A stretch of 64,000 bases of DNA from Serripes groenlandicus. Lineage: Eukaryota; Mollusca; Bivalvia; Cardiida; Cardiidae. The notes beneath the pieces were generated by a model. It was not told the origin of the DNA. It searched no databases and saw nothing but the letters and a program-made list of their open reading frames with translations. The translations under genes were made by a program, and so were the position numbers. How positions within the stretch are numbered: the stretch's first letter is position 1; every line of letters starts with the position of its first letter. Positions 46,060 to 58,898 of this stretch are shown here, one piece after another. The DNA lies in the NCBI GenBank assembly GCA_031761405.1, contig JASEVX010000008.1, forward strand, positions 73,274,852 to 73,338,851, given 5' to 3'.

Positions 46060-46379
46060 GTAGAACCTTTCTTATGACCACACAGCAGTAGGCTAGGTCT
46101 TGGTTTTTAACTACTCACATATTTGCGGTCACGTTATTTATCTTTTACTGTCCAAAAAACAAAGAATGTTTACGCTGACGTTTAAACCGTACATTCGAGG
46201 GATGGTAATCAACAGCTCTATCAGTACGAAACATTTAAACAAAACCTGCATGTATGTGTACTTTTAAACTACTTTTAAACCCGTGAGTTATTATATGAAT
46301 ACACGTCACGTGTTTGTTTATAATAGTGTTACCTCTATTTAAAGGACAAGCTGTTGACACATTCGCACGTTTATCTTAT

Positions 46380-46605
46380 TGAGCCGTTCCACGAGAAAAT
46401 CAACATTGGGGACTCTGCGGTTAGTATCGACCCGGATCAGTCTAAGCATGCTGCGTATGCTTATCCGGGCAGACACTTTTCGCCTCCTGTGGATTTTCTG
46501 TTTCAGGAATCATTACTCTATATCTACATCCCCCCTGACGGAATGTGTCGTCCCGGATTAGCCTGCATGGAGTCCATAATATTGGTTTTCTCGTGGAACG
46601 GCTCC
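46380..46605. repeat. Foldback MITE (GAGCCGTTCC family), complete
   Basis: TGAGCCGTTCCACGAGAAAA at the left and TTTTCTCGTGGAACGGCTCC at the right, with CAACATTGGGGACTCTGCG / GGAGTCCATAATATTGG inside the ends. Confidence 0.75.
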
Positions 46606-46865
46606 TATGAATCCTATCTTTTTACCATTGTGTCTGCTGCAGACATGTCTAAAATGCGTTCTGCTAGCGAGAAAGTGTTAAAACATTTGGATACTGGTAA
46701 GGAATGTCGGAAGTATATATAAATGAAACTCTGTAGCAAAGTTTTGAATATTCGGGTAAAGGTTGACATTATTTCTGTTCAAACATTATTTTTCGATCTG
46801 CTACATCGTCTATATTAGAGATTTGTTTACATACGGTATTTTCGTACTTTTCAACCGTATTTCGC

Positions 46866-47152
46866 CAAGGATTGATTGATTGTTTTGTGTTTTCAAAAAT
46901 GTTGCTGTTATATCAAGGCGTTTCCTGGGCAAGTTACCAGTATTACTGGTCCATTTAACCTGACACCACCTGACACCAGCCAGTCAGTCGCAATACTAAC
47001 CCCGCAACCCTGGGCGTTGCTACCATTTTAAAGTCTATGGTACCGAGGCGGTATTTCGTCAAGGAACTTCTACCAATGTTTGGTATGACCCGACCCCCCT
47101 GGTGTTCCCGATCTCGAAGCGAACGCTCTAACGACCTCACCAACGAGGGGGT
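46866..47152 (-). mobile_element. tRNA-headed SINE (type 1)
   Basis: On plus: GATTGATTGTTTTGTG, TATATCAAGGCGTTTCCTGG, CCTGACACCAGCCAGTCAG, GGTATGACCCGACC, ending in the reverse complement of a tRNA-like head (GAACGCTCTAACGACCTCAC). Confidence 0.65.
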
Positions 47153-47331
47153 CCTGTATTATTGAAAGTACATTGTAATATATATATAAGACTACGTAGT
47201 TGACGCTGAATTTAACAGGTCTTCCGTTTTAATAAGTGTCTCAACTATTTCCCCGATACAGTCGACTTTTCGGACATAATCAGCAGATGCAGTAAATAAA
47301 AGAAGGACGTACTAGTAGATGTTGTTTTACC

Positions 47332-48975
47332 ATGTTCTCACATGTGCCTATATTCACAGACAGTCACATGTGCCTATATTCACAGACAGTCACATGTGCC
47401 TACATTCACAGACAGTCACATGTGCCTATATTCACAGACAGTCACATGTGCCTATATTCACAGACAGTCACATGTGCCTATATTCACAGACAGTCACGTG
47501 TGTCTATATTCACAGACAGTCACATGTGCCTATATTCACAGACAGTCACGTGTGTCTATATTCACAGACAGTCACATGTGCCTATATTCACAGACAGTCA
47601 CATGCGTCTATATTCACAGGCAGTCGCATGTGCCTATATTCACAGACAGTCACATGCGTCTATATTCACAGACAGTCACATGCGTCTATATTCACAGACA
47701 GTCACATGCGCCTATATTCACAGACAGTCACATGCGTCTATATTCACAGACAGTCACATGTGCCTATACTCACAGACAGTCACATGTGTCTATATTCACA
47801 GACAGTCACATGTGCCTATATTCACAGACAGTCACATATGCCTATATTCACAGACAGTCACATGTGTCTATATTCACAGACAGTCACATGTGCCTATATT
47901 CACAGACAGTCACATGTGCCTATATTCACAGACAGTCACATGTGCCTATATTCACAGACAGTTACATGTGTCTATATTCACAGACAGTCACATGTGCCTA
48001 TATTCACAGACAGTCACATGTGCCTATATTCACAGACAGTCACATGTGCATATATTCACAGACAGTCACATGTGTTTATATTCACAGACAGTCACATGTG
48101 CCTATATTCACAGACAATCACAGTCATGTGTTCTCACATATGTCTATATTCACAGACAGTCACAGTCATGTGTTCTCACATGTGTCTATATTCACAGACA
48201 GTCACAGTCATGTGTTCTCACACGTGTCTATATTCACAGACAGTCACAGTCATGTGTTCTCACACGTGTCTATATTCACAGACAATCACAGTCATGTGTT
48301 CTCACATGTGTCTATATTCACAGACAGCTACAGTCATGTGTTCTCACATGTGTCTATATTCACAGACAATCACAGTCATATGTTCTCACATTGTCTATAT
48401 TCACAGACAGTCACAGTCATGTGTTCTCACATGTGCCTATATTCACAGACAGCTACAGTCATGTGTTCTCACATGAGCCTATATTCACAGACAGTCACAG
48501 TCATGTGTTCTCACATGCGCCTATATTCACAGACAGTCAAGGTCATGTGTTCTCACATGTGCCTATATTCACAGACAGTCACAGTAATGTGTTCTCACAT
48601 GTGAATATATTCACAGACAGCTACAGTCATGTGTTCTCACATGTGCCTATATTCACAGACAGCTACAGTCATGTGTTCTCACATGTGCCTATATTCACAG
48701 ACAGTCACAGTAATGTGTTCTCACATGTGCCTATATTCACAGACAGCTACAGTCATGTGTTCTCACATGTGTCTATCACATGTGTCTATATTCACAGACA
48801 GTCACAGTCATGTGTTCTCACATGTGTCTATATTCACAGACAGTCACAGTCATGTGTTCTCACACGTGTCTATATTCACAGACAGTCACAGTCATGTGTT
48901 CTCACATGTGCCATTATTCACAGACAGCTACAGTCATGTGTTCTCACACGTGCCTATATTCACAGACAGTCATGT
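47332..48975. repeat. 26 bp satellite (1.6 kb) with a longer 42 bp variant at the right
   Basis: Unit CATGTGCCTATATTCACAGA, CAGTCA. From about 48110 a GTCATGTGTTCTCA segment is added, giving ~42 bp units. The plus strand has no stop in any frame over most of the array, so frames of 385, 420 and 554 codons overlap. These are artefacts of composition. Confidence 0.95.
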
Positions 48976-50066
48976 TTTCAAAATCTCTATATTTAAATTC
49001 AGGTTATTTGACGATTTTTAAGTAAAACAAAACACATCAGATAATGAATTAAGTATGTAACATTCATAACATACTTAACAATGCATTTATTAACCCTTTC
49101 CCGCATGCAGAAGCATGTTAACTCGATTCGCTGTAGGCGACTTCTGAAATATTGTGATGCGAGCAATTTCTCCTTTTGCCACAATGTTTTTCAACTCTTT
49201 TCAATTATTATTTCTTTAATTTATAGAAGTTTTCGAAAGCTTGCTGCATGTTTTCAAAGTATTTTATTTGCCGATTTTGTTGCATATAAGAAACTGTTCA
49301 TGTCCATTGAAACCTTTCAGACACACCTAATTAACATAGTTCACTTTCAAATAATATTTATAATCAGACATCCGAGTGGGATGTAGATATAGTGGAGAAA
49401 GCCGTAGAAAAATACACTCAGCGTTCGTCATTAAACAACAATGAGAAGTGTAGGATATTTTTTTCCAACCCTTACCCATATACGAACGACTGTCGCATCT
49501 ACAGCAAACTTTTGAAAACATTTTGACAAAATGAAAAAATTACTGACCAATATTTCCATTTGCTACAACTTTTCAACTGTAGTCCTTTAATTGTATATAT
49601 TTATTCATAGATGTTACCGTTTGTTATCATACATGTTTTAAAATTCGTTTATTGTTGTATGTGAGAAAGGGTTTAAGAGGTATTTTGCGCGTAGGTTACC
49701 ACTCTAAAGATAGACTGTTTAGGAGATATATCAACTTTATTGCACACATATATTGGAATAGAAAGGTAATCTATTATTTTGTATTCATACGTCCATAAAC
49801 TCCCTTATTTTCACTATTCGTCTGTGATGAGAATATTTTAATATCCCACTATTTTAACTCGCCTATAAACTGGCTCAATTATCGTTTTACTCGTGTGCTA
49901 CTTTGTGTTTTTGCGTTTGTCTGTGTCTCTTTGTCCAATTTATTCTATTCTCCTTTAAAATTGGTCTTTCTGAGAATTCGCCGTTCTTGTGTCAGGTTTG
50001 TTTTTATGCCATATTTTAGTTTTATCACGGATTTTTCGAACTAAATAGCGAGCCTTACCATTAATC
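48976..50066. other. Non-coding with degraded MITEs
   Basis: MITE-like pieces at 49090-49290 and 49460-49670 (ACCCTTACCCATATACG to GTATGTGAGAAAGGGTTTAA). No supported exon. Confidence 0.5.
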
Positions 50067-50285
50067 CGCTGTGGTCGAGTGGTTAGCGTCGGGGATTTGA
50101 AACCGAGTGTCCCGGGTTCGATCCACAGTCTCGGCACTACGGTCATGGTGGAGTGACCTTGGGCAAGGCACATTTCTAGCCTAGTACTGGTTTGTTAACC
50201 CAGGGATCATGAATAAGTGAACAGTCGCCGTGATATAACTGAAATAATGTTGAAAGCGGCGTAAAACCCCAATAAAACAAACAAA
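50067..50285 (+). mobile_element. tRNA-headed SINE (type 2), well preserved
   Basis: Head TCCGCTGTGGTCGAGTGG, TTAGCG and GGGTTCGATCCACAG. Body TAGCCTAGTACTGGTTTG and GTCGCCGTGATATAACTG. Tail GGCGTAAAACCCCAATAAAA and (CAAA)n. Confidence 0.8.
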
Positions 50286-50407
50286 CAAAACATTATGTTT
50301 ATTCTGAAGGATGTAGATCGGTCTTAAATAATACCTCACCCCTAATTCATAACTATCATCAGAGTATTGATATGACCATACCGGGTATCTAATCCGAGTC
50401 TACTCAT

Positions 50408-50727
50408 CTCGAGAAGGTTGATTTATTCGATTTATTAGGGTTTAACGCCGTTTTCAACAATTATTCAGTCATATCACGGCGACCAGTTTACCTACTCATG
50501 CGTTTCCTGGTTTTCCCACACCAGTACACCACACATCATAACTTCCAAGCAACTGGCTGCTTTTCCACATAGACTGTTAAACAGCCCATTGGTGAAAGAC
50601 GAATGGCGCATGTCCCAGTGACTTTTGTCAAAGCCCGGAAAGAATGTTGGCCGTGCTGGGATTCGAACTCACAACCCCTGGATTGACAGGCCACGTCTAT
50701 ACCGGTTGAGCTACCGGGGCTCGGCCA
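50408..50727 (-). mobile_element. tRNA-headed SINE (type 3), complete
   Basis: On minus it opens GCCCCGGTAGCTCAACCGGT and has GAGTTCGAATCCCAGC, strongly tRNA-like A and B boxes. It ends in the TTGAAAACGGCGTTAAACCC tail shared by all three SINE types here. Confidence 0.8.
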
Positions 50728-50731
50728 TCTC

Positions 50732-51530
50732 GAATGAATGAAAGAATGAATGAATGAATGAATGAATGAATGAATGAATGATGAATGAATGAATGAAAGA
50801 ATGAATGAATGAATGAATGAATGAATGAATGAAAGAATGAATGAATGAATGAAAGAATGAATGAAAGAATGAATGAATGAATGAATGAATGAATGAATGA
50901 ATGAATGAATGAATGAATGAATGAATGAATGAATGAAAGAATGAATGAAAGAATGAATGAATGAATGAATGAATGAATGAATGAATGAATGAATGAATGA
51001 ATGAATGGTGTTTTAAGGCCCGTCGACAACTAAAGTCATTTTGGGCGCTTAATAATTTACTTCAATACTGTAAATGAAATAATTAAAATTGAAACATAAA
51101 TAACCAGTTTATTAGACAAAATAATCAAACATGATGTATGCGATACTTAACATTAATATAAAACAACATGTAAGCCAATGTAAAAAAGGATTTAGGCAAA
51201 CAAGCCAAACATTACAATATAATACTTAACATAAAGATAAACAATATCTGAGAAAATGTGGAACAGGATCTGTAAAAGTAATGAAAGTGCAAAAGCACGA
51301 TTTAAGAAATAATCATATCTTATTAAAAATATTAATTTCCCTAAGGAAATCAAATACAAGTTCAGGTTTGACAGACTCAAAGAGCTGACGCTTACTTTGA
51401 GACTTGAAAAATCTATCACGTATTGGTGCGAAATCAGCATCGGCCATCTCGAGAAGGACGATACGTCCGGCTGTTGTACCGTACATTTCACCGTGTGTTT
51501 GATTTTCTGTGATATGTTTGATTAATCGCA
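50732..51530 (-). mobile_element. LINE 3' end with (ATTC)n tail
   Basis: On minus, a 72-codon frame (51531-51313) ends ADADFAPIRDRFFKSQSKRQ, then VFDFLREINIFNKI and a stop. It is followed by an A/T-rich UTR, GTCGACGGGCCTTAAAACAC, and about 275 bp of (ATTC)n. A 3' UTR running into a tetranucleotide tail is typical of non-LTR retrotransposons. The frame could be the last part of its reverse-transcriptase ORF, but it lacks catalytic motifs. Confidence 0.45.
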
Positions 51531-51597
51531 CGTTTTTCTGTACGTGTATTTTTTCGTTTTAATCAACACCCTTTGGGTTTTCATCTCTATTGATTAT

Positions 51598-51708
51598 ATG
51601 TCCTAGCCTTGTTCTGGTTTAATTACCCAGGGATCATGAATAAGTGAATTTTCGACGTGATATAACTGAAATAATGTTGAAAACAGCGTAAAAACCCCGA
51701 ATAAAACA
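51598..51708 (+). mobile_element. SINE (type 2) tail fragment
   Basis: ATGTCCTAGCCTTGTTCTGG, CCCAGGGATCATGAATAAGT, CGACGTGATATAACTG and AGCGTAAAAACCCC. Head missing. Confidence 0.65.
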
Positions 51709-51774
51709 AGAAACTTTTGAGTGTACTCCCTTCTCATACAGCAAGATGTGTATCCTCTGTTATTATACCTTCAA

Positions 51775-52465
51775 TTGTTCTGATTGTCAATTCTGCCTGA
51801 TTGTCAACTCTGCCTTATTGTCTATTCTGCCTGATTGTCCATTCTGCCTGATTGTCTATTCTGCCTGATTGTCTATTCTGTATCTATTCTGCCTGATTGT
51901 CTATTCTGCCTGATTGTCTATTTTCCTTATTGTCTATTCTGCCTGATTGTCTATTCTGCCTTATTTTCAGTTTGTCAGTTCTGCCTTATTGTCAGTCAGT
52001 TCTGCCTGATTGTCTATTCTGCATGATTGTCAATTCTGCCTTATTGTCAATTCTGCCTGATTGTCTATTCTGCCTTATTGTCAATTCTGCCTTATTGTCT
52101 ATCCTGCCGGAATGTCTATTCTGTCTGATTGTCTATTCAGCCTTATTGTCAGTTCTGCCTTATTGTCTAGTCTTCCTGATTGTCTATTCTGCCTGATTGT
52201 CTATCCTGCCGGATTGTCTATTCTGTCTGATTGTCTATTCTGCCTTATTGTCAGTTCTGCCTTATTGTCTAGTCTTCCTGATTGTCTATTCTGCCTGATT
52301 GTCAATTCTGCCTAATTGTCAATTCTGCCTGATTGTCTATTCTGCCTTATTGTCAATTCTGCCTTATTGTCTACCCTGCCGGATTGTCTATTCTGTCTGA
52401 TTGTCTATTCTGCCTTATTGTCAGTTCTGCCTTATTGTCTAGTCTTCCTGATTGTCTATTCTGAC
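51775..52465. repeat. 17 bp minisatellite, about 40 copies
   Basis: Unit TTCTGCCTGATTGTCTA with TTATT and TCAA variants. Larger blocks (CTATCCTGCCGGATTGTC, CTAGTCTTCCTGATTG) recur, so there is higher-order structure. Short Leu/Cys-rich frames are artefacts. Confidence 0.95.
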
Positions 52466-52836
<371 letters not shown>

Positions 52837-52954
52837 TCAAAAAAAAGGCTGTGATTTAACTTAAAATTAGTGAAAGCGGCATAAAAACAAATGTTTTATT
52901 TGGAACATAGTAAGAAATGTATTTTTATCTTATTATTTTTTATCCGGTTTGTCG

Positions 52955-53284
52955 TGTTGAAACCGAGTCCCGATAGGGACGCGGGCTTTAAATCCAGGAG
53001 TTGTGAGTACGAGCCTCGACGTTTGACAAAAGTCACTGTGACAAGCGTCATTCGTCTTTCACCAACAGGATAACCGTCTATGTGGAAAAGCAGACCTTTG
53101 CTTGGAAAGAATGTTGTGTGGAGTAGGAAACACATGAGTAGGTGAACTGGCCGCAGTGATTTGTTTGAGAAATTGTTGAAATTTGCATTAAACCCCACTC
53201 AATCAATCACTCAATCGATCAATCAATCACTCAATCAATCATTCAATCACTAAATCAATCACTAAACCAATCAATCAATCACTA

Positions 53285-53315
<31 letters not shown>

Positions 53316-53330
53316 TGTAGTGTTGTATTT
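52955..53330 (+). mobile_element. SINE (type 3), plus orientation, diverged head
   Basis: CCCGATAGGGACGCGGGC, GAGTTGTGAGTACGAGCC, CAAAAGTCACTGTGAC, GGTGAACTGGCCGCAGTGAT, AATTGTTGAAATTTGC and a long (AATC)n tail. Confidence 0.7.
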
Positions 53331-53399
53331 AACGTCCCCGTATATTTCAATCTTTAGTGTGGCTTCCCTTTAAATATAATTTTGAGTGTGGGTTGATAA

Positions 53400-53620
53400 C
53401 CAAGTCATTTGTCGAGCGGCGATAGTTGTGATGGTAACCATGAGGGTTATCAATCCACTGGTCACGAGTTCGAAGCCCGACTCGGCCATGCATTCTCTCC
53501 GATGATCGACACAATATATTGTCACGAGTGTCATACGTTTTCTACCATTGGGCTAATTGGCCTATTTGTGTTTTGGTAGCAACTTGTCTGGGAAGAATGT
53601 TATGTGGACTTCAAGTGCGT
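53400..53620 (+). mobile_element. tRNA-headed SINE, partial
   Basis: GTTGTGATGGTAACC, GGTCACGAGTTCGAAGCCCG (B box), then ACTCGGCCATGCATTC. The 3' half is lost. A degraded MITE piece follows at 53630-53690. Confidence 0.55.
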
Positions 53621-53869
53621 CATCCAGCGAGCGTCTCCTTTTGTCACAATGTTTTCAAGTTGTCTGCTGCGAATGCATTTTCAAGTGGAAAAAACACAAA
53701 CAAATCTTCTTTGACAGAAGAAATATTTTTTGCTGAATTATTCATTTTACTAGCGGGAACAAAGGGTTACAATTTGATGCAGTTGTTTACAAACTTGTGT
53801 ATATTGCGAAATCCTAATAATGTAGTACACTTATGGCTGCATTTCACCAAGGACTGTTTTTTCCAATCG

Positions 53870-54337
53870 GCCCGATCTGGACCAGATTGTCCCCGATGAA
53901 TCAATTTTTTTGATCGGCCCGATTGTCGTCCTGAATCGCCTCCAATCGTCCTCATTTTTGACCCGATTGAGTCCCGAACAATGGACCATGGCGGGGGGAC
54001 GAATCACGGCGGACGTTCCTCGCGCGATCGACACGTTTCCGGGGCAAGTATGCGAAAGTACGCGCAAATACCGGCAGGTACACGGCAAAGGCATGACCCT
54101 CGGTAGAGAGTGGCAGAGGCTATACGAAAGCTCCAGAGGGCGGGCGAGACAAGGGGACTTCCAGGGGACCCTCGGACGACCAAGACGACCACAGGCCTAT
54201 CACCTTTTCGGTACCCGACCCTCGGAGGACTGAAGCGATCGCGCCAGATCTTCCCCGAAGGTATAGGGTAGTGCTCGACAGTGCTCGCAGGTGCCCGACT
54301 ATTTTCGCAAAAATGCGGCTGATCAACCACAAAAAAA
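53870..54337. other. GC-rich island of unknown nature
   Basis: About 470 bp with many CpGs (CTCGCGCGATCGACACG, GAAGCGATCGCGCCAG), in sharp contrast to flanking A/T-rich DNA. It begins with a GATCGGCCCGATT-type motif repeated in altered forms and ends exactly where the 38 bp satellite starts. Open frames exist on both strands (up to 117 codons, Arg/Pro-rich), but none looks like a known protein. Confidence 0.5.
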
Positions 54338-57238
54338 GCCGTGTTCAAGGGATACACTTATTACTTCGAGTAATAGACGTGTTCAAGGGATACACTTATT
54401 ACTTCGAGTAATAGACGTGTTCAAGGGATCCACATATTACTTCGAGTAATAGCCGTGTTCAAGGGATGCACTTATTACTTCGAGTAAAAGACGTGTTCAA
54501 GGGATCCACATATTACTTCGAGTAATAGACTCGTTCAAGGGATCCACTTATTACTTCGAATAATAGACGTGTTCAAGGAATGCACGTATTACTTCGAGTA
54601 ATAGAAGTGTTCAATGGACCCACTTATTACTTCGAGTAATAGACGTGTTCAAGGGATCTACTTAGTAATTCGAGTAAATGACGTGTTCAAGGGATCCACT
54701 TATTACTTCGAATAATAGACGTGTTCAAGGAATGCACGTATTACTTCGAGTAATAGAAGAGTTCAATGGATGCACTTATTACTTCGAGTAATGACGTGTT
54801 CAAAGGATCCACTTATTACTAGACGTGTTCAATGGATCCACTTATTACTTTGAGGAATAGACTTGTTCAAGGGTTCCACTTATTACTTCGAGTAATAGAC
54901 GTGTTCAAGGAATCCACTTATTACTTCGAGTAATAGACGTGTTCAAGGAATGCACTTATTACTTCGAGTAATAGTATATACTTGTTCAAGGTTTCCACTT
55001 ATTACTTCGAGTAATAGACGTGTTCTAGGGATCCACTTATTACTTCGAGTAATAGACGTGTTAAAGAGATCCACTTATTACTTCGAGTAAAAGACGTGTT
55101 CAAGGGATACACTTATTGCTTCGAGTAATAGCCGTGTTCAAGGGATACACTTATTACTTCGAGTAATAGACGTGTTCAAGGGATCCACATATTACTTCGT
55201 GTAATAGCCGTGTTCAAGGGATCCACTTATTACTTCGTGTAAAAGACGTGTTCAAGGGATGCACATATTACTTCGAGTAATAGACGTGTTCAAGGGATCC
55301 ACTTATTACTTCGAATAATAGACGTGTTCAAGGAATGCACGTATTACTTCGAGTAATAGAAGTATTAAATGGATCCACTTATTACTTCGAGTAATAGACG
55401 TGTTCAAGGGATCTACTTAGTACTTCGAGTAAATGACGTGTTCAATGGATCCACTTATTACTTCGAATAATAGACGTGTTCAAGGAATGCACGTATTACT
55501 TCGAGTAATAGAAGTGTTCAATGGATCTACTTATTACTTCGAGTAATAGACGTGTTCAAGGGATCCACTTATTACTTCGAGTAATAGACGTGTTCAATGG
55601 ATCCACTTATTACTTCGAGTAATAGACTTGTTCAAGGGTTCCACTTATTACTTCGAGTAATAGACGTGTTCAAGGGATCCACTTATTACTTCGAATAATA
55701 GACGTGTTCAAGGAATGCACTTATTACTTCGAGTAATAGAAATGTTCAATGGATCCACTTATTACTTCGAGTAATAGACGTGTCCAATGTATCCACTTAT
55801 TACTTCGATTAATATACTTGTTCAAGGTTTCCACTTATTACTTCGAGTAATAGACGTGTTCTAGGGATCCACTTATTACTTCGAGTAATAGACGTTTTCT
55901 AGGGATCCACTTATTACTTCGAGTAATAGACGTGTTCAAGAAATCCACTTATTACTTCGAGTAATAGACGTGTTCAAGGGATCCACTTATTACTTCGAGT
56001 AATAGACGTGTTCAATGGATCCACTTATTACTTCGAGTAATAGACTAGTTCAAGGGATCCACTTATTACTTCGTGTAAAAGACGTGTTCAAGGGATGCAC
56101 ATATTACTTCGAGTAATAGACGTGTTCAAGGGATCCACTTATTACTTCGAATAATAGACGTGTTCAAGGAATGCACGTATTACTTCGAGTAATAGAAGTA
56201 TTAAATGGATCCACTTATTACTTCGAGTAATAGACGTGTTCAAGGGATCTACTTAGTACTTCGAGTAAATGACGTGTTCAAGGGATCCACTTATTACCTC
56301 GAATAATAGACGTGTTCAAGGAATGCACGTATTACTTCGAATAATAGAAGTGTTCAATGGATCTACTTATTACTTCGAGTAATAGACGTGTTCAAGGGAT
56401 CCACTTATTACTTCGAGTAATAGACGTGTTCAATGGATCCACTTATTACTTCGAGTAATAGACTTGTTCAAGGGTTCCACTTATTACTTCGAGTAATAGA
56501 CGTGTTCAAGGGATCCACTTATTACTTCGAATAACAGACGTGTTCAAGGAATGCACTTATTACTTCGAGTAATAGAAGTGTTCAATGGATCCACTTATTA
56601 CTTCGAGTAATAGACGTGTCCAATGTATCCACTTATTACTTCGATTAATATACTTGTTCAAGGTTTCCACTTATTACTTCGAGTAATAGACGTGTTCTAG
56701 GGATCCACTTATTACTTCGAGTAATAGACGTTTTCTAGGGATCCACTTATTACTTCGAGTAATAGACGTGTTCAAGAAATCCACTTATTACTTCGAGTAA
56801 TAGACGTGTTCAAGGGATCCACTTATTACTTCGAGTAATAGACGTGTTCAAGGGATCCACTTATTACTTCGAGTAATAGACGTGTTCATGGGATCCACTT
56901 ATTACTTCGAGTAATATACGTATTCAAGGGATCCACTTATTACTTCGAGTAATATACGTGTTCAAGGGATCCACTTATTACTTCGAGTAATAGACGTGTT
57001 CAAGAGATCCACTTATTACTTCGAGTAATAGACGTGTTCAAGGGATCCACTTATTACTTCGAGTAATAGACGTGTTCAAGAGATTCACTTATTACTTTGA
57101 GTGATAGACGTGTTCAAGGGATCCACTTATTACTTCGAGTAATAGACGTGTTCAAGGGTTCCACTTATTACTTCGAGTGATAGACGTGTTCAAGGGATTC
57201 ACTTATTACTTCGAGTAATAGACGTGTTCAAGGGATCC
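54338..57238. repeat. 38 bp satellite, ~76 copies, with 836 bp higher-order repeat
   Basis: Unit CTTATTACTTCGAGTAATAG, ACGTGTTCAAGGGATCCA. Each unit carries the short palindrome ATTACTTCGAGTAAT. Markers recur 836 bp apart (22 units): TCGTGTAAAA 55235/56071, AGTATTAAAT 55361/56197, GACGTTTTCT 55891/56727. Confidence 0.97.
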
Positions 57239-58898
57239 TTCTATCTATAATTCATTTATTTATTTAGTTCCAGCTTCGTATGTTTATTTAAACTTAAATG
57301 TTTATTACGAAATACTTAAAACATATCAAGACATGAGCCCAGTAAACAGTTATGATTGCTCGGCGTTGAGACTTGGCGACTATGGAATATCAAGATCGGA
57401 AGTGCTGCTACGACGTTTTCAAGAGACGAATTATCCCATGTTTAAGTTATCTGAAGTTCATTGAACATGTCAAACACACACAAGTCCACTAGAACTGACG
57501 GAAAACGATCATTTCCGAAATAGTCAACATTAAAGTGATAACCCTTTTCTCATATGTGGACTCATTGTGGTGCATCTGCAGCAGACAACTTTAATAAACA
57601 TTGTGATACAGAGAGAAATTGCTCAATAAGTTTAACCATATTTACTTATACTTTCATTTACAGATAATTTCTACTTTTGCGAAGTCGTCTGCTTACAGAT
57701 TTGTTGTATGTGTGGTTACTTAATGAAATGACATTTTTATAAAATCTGACTTCTTGTGGGTATAGCGTAATTGGTCAAATAGTCCCTTAATTGCGTAGAA
57801 ATTAGTGTAATACCATCACCAGAATACATTGAATATATGATATTGGGTTTAAATTAATATTAATTGTAAATGTGTATAGGATCATTATTAGGATGCATTA
57901 TAAATGATTGGCTTGAACACTTTTAGTATGTTGACCTTGTTTGAAAGTGAAAGTAGAAAATGTGAAATACCGGTTTTGTCCGCGGTCCAAAATGACTGTA
58001 ATTATTTTCGCCAGGTGAGTTCTTTCTTGCTTATTGCATGACCCCATCCCCATTTTCTTTGGATTGTTTTAAAGCTTAAAGGCAACTTTTTTCATTGATA
58101 TATGTTGAACTACATGAGAAACGCTTAGCAAGTATGACAATTGAGGGCTGAAACTGGTCGATTAACTAGGATTTATTTCGGGGTTTTGTGACCTATGATG
58201 ATTTTAGGCAACATGTTCTTACATCTTAAATGGATCAGTCCCGATGACAGCTACCAGGAAAATCAGACGATTTGTTTCTTTAAAGGAATACGCTTTGCTT
58301 AGATTAAACTATATGACTAAATAGCACTACAGTAATGTATCATTTTGATGTAATTAACTTTTTTTTACATGCTTGCTCTACCAAGATATATGCTTTTAAA
58401 GTTTGTGTTTTCACGTCGGTATCGATCGCCTATGGGCGTCGCCATCTTTGCTTATAATCAACTTCCTGTGACTTCAGTTACACCCTTCCGATTACCACTG
58501 TATGCATTACTAAATTTTCAGATTGCTATCTTATCTTAGGTATATGTCAAAAATGGCCGAATGCGTAAACTGCCAGTCCAAAAAGGTCGATTATAGGTCC
58601 ATAAAGAAAGGCCAATTTCCCCCAAAAGGCCGATTATGAGGAAGGACCACTTTTTGAAGTTTAATGGTGTAAATATTGTATACATGAATGTTTGTTTTAG
58701 ATTATTAATTCATCATGGTGGGGCGGTAAATTTATCCGTTTTATAATTGATAACAGTTTGCTTTGAATGTTTATTTAAACTTCCTTAATTACATAATTTG
58801 AGAAGTTTGAGAACGTTATTGCCGTTAATTTATTGAATTAGATAATAGAGAAGTTTGAGAACGTAATTGCCGTTAATTTAATTTATCAGTAAAAAAAG
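57239..58898. other. Non-coding, mostly unique
   Basis: A degraded MITE at 57540-57715. A small internal repeat of GGCCGATTATGAGG type at 58550-58640, and a short direct duplication (GAGAAGTTTGAGAACG) at 58800/58847. No supported exon. Confidence 0.5.

Noticed and set aside
45455..46091. Cys/Val-rich frames of up to 202 codons
   Set aside because: (TG)n minisatellite; several frames on both strands are open at once.
47319..48996. Overlapping open frames of 385, 420 and 554 codons
   Set aside because: They fall wholly within a 26 bp tandem repeat that lacks stop triplets in all three frames. Composition explains them.
50640..50725. tRNA gene on minus strand
   Set aside because: The strongest tRNA-like head in the window, but it continues directly into a SINE body shared with 42706 and 52955.
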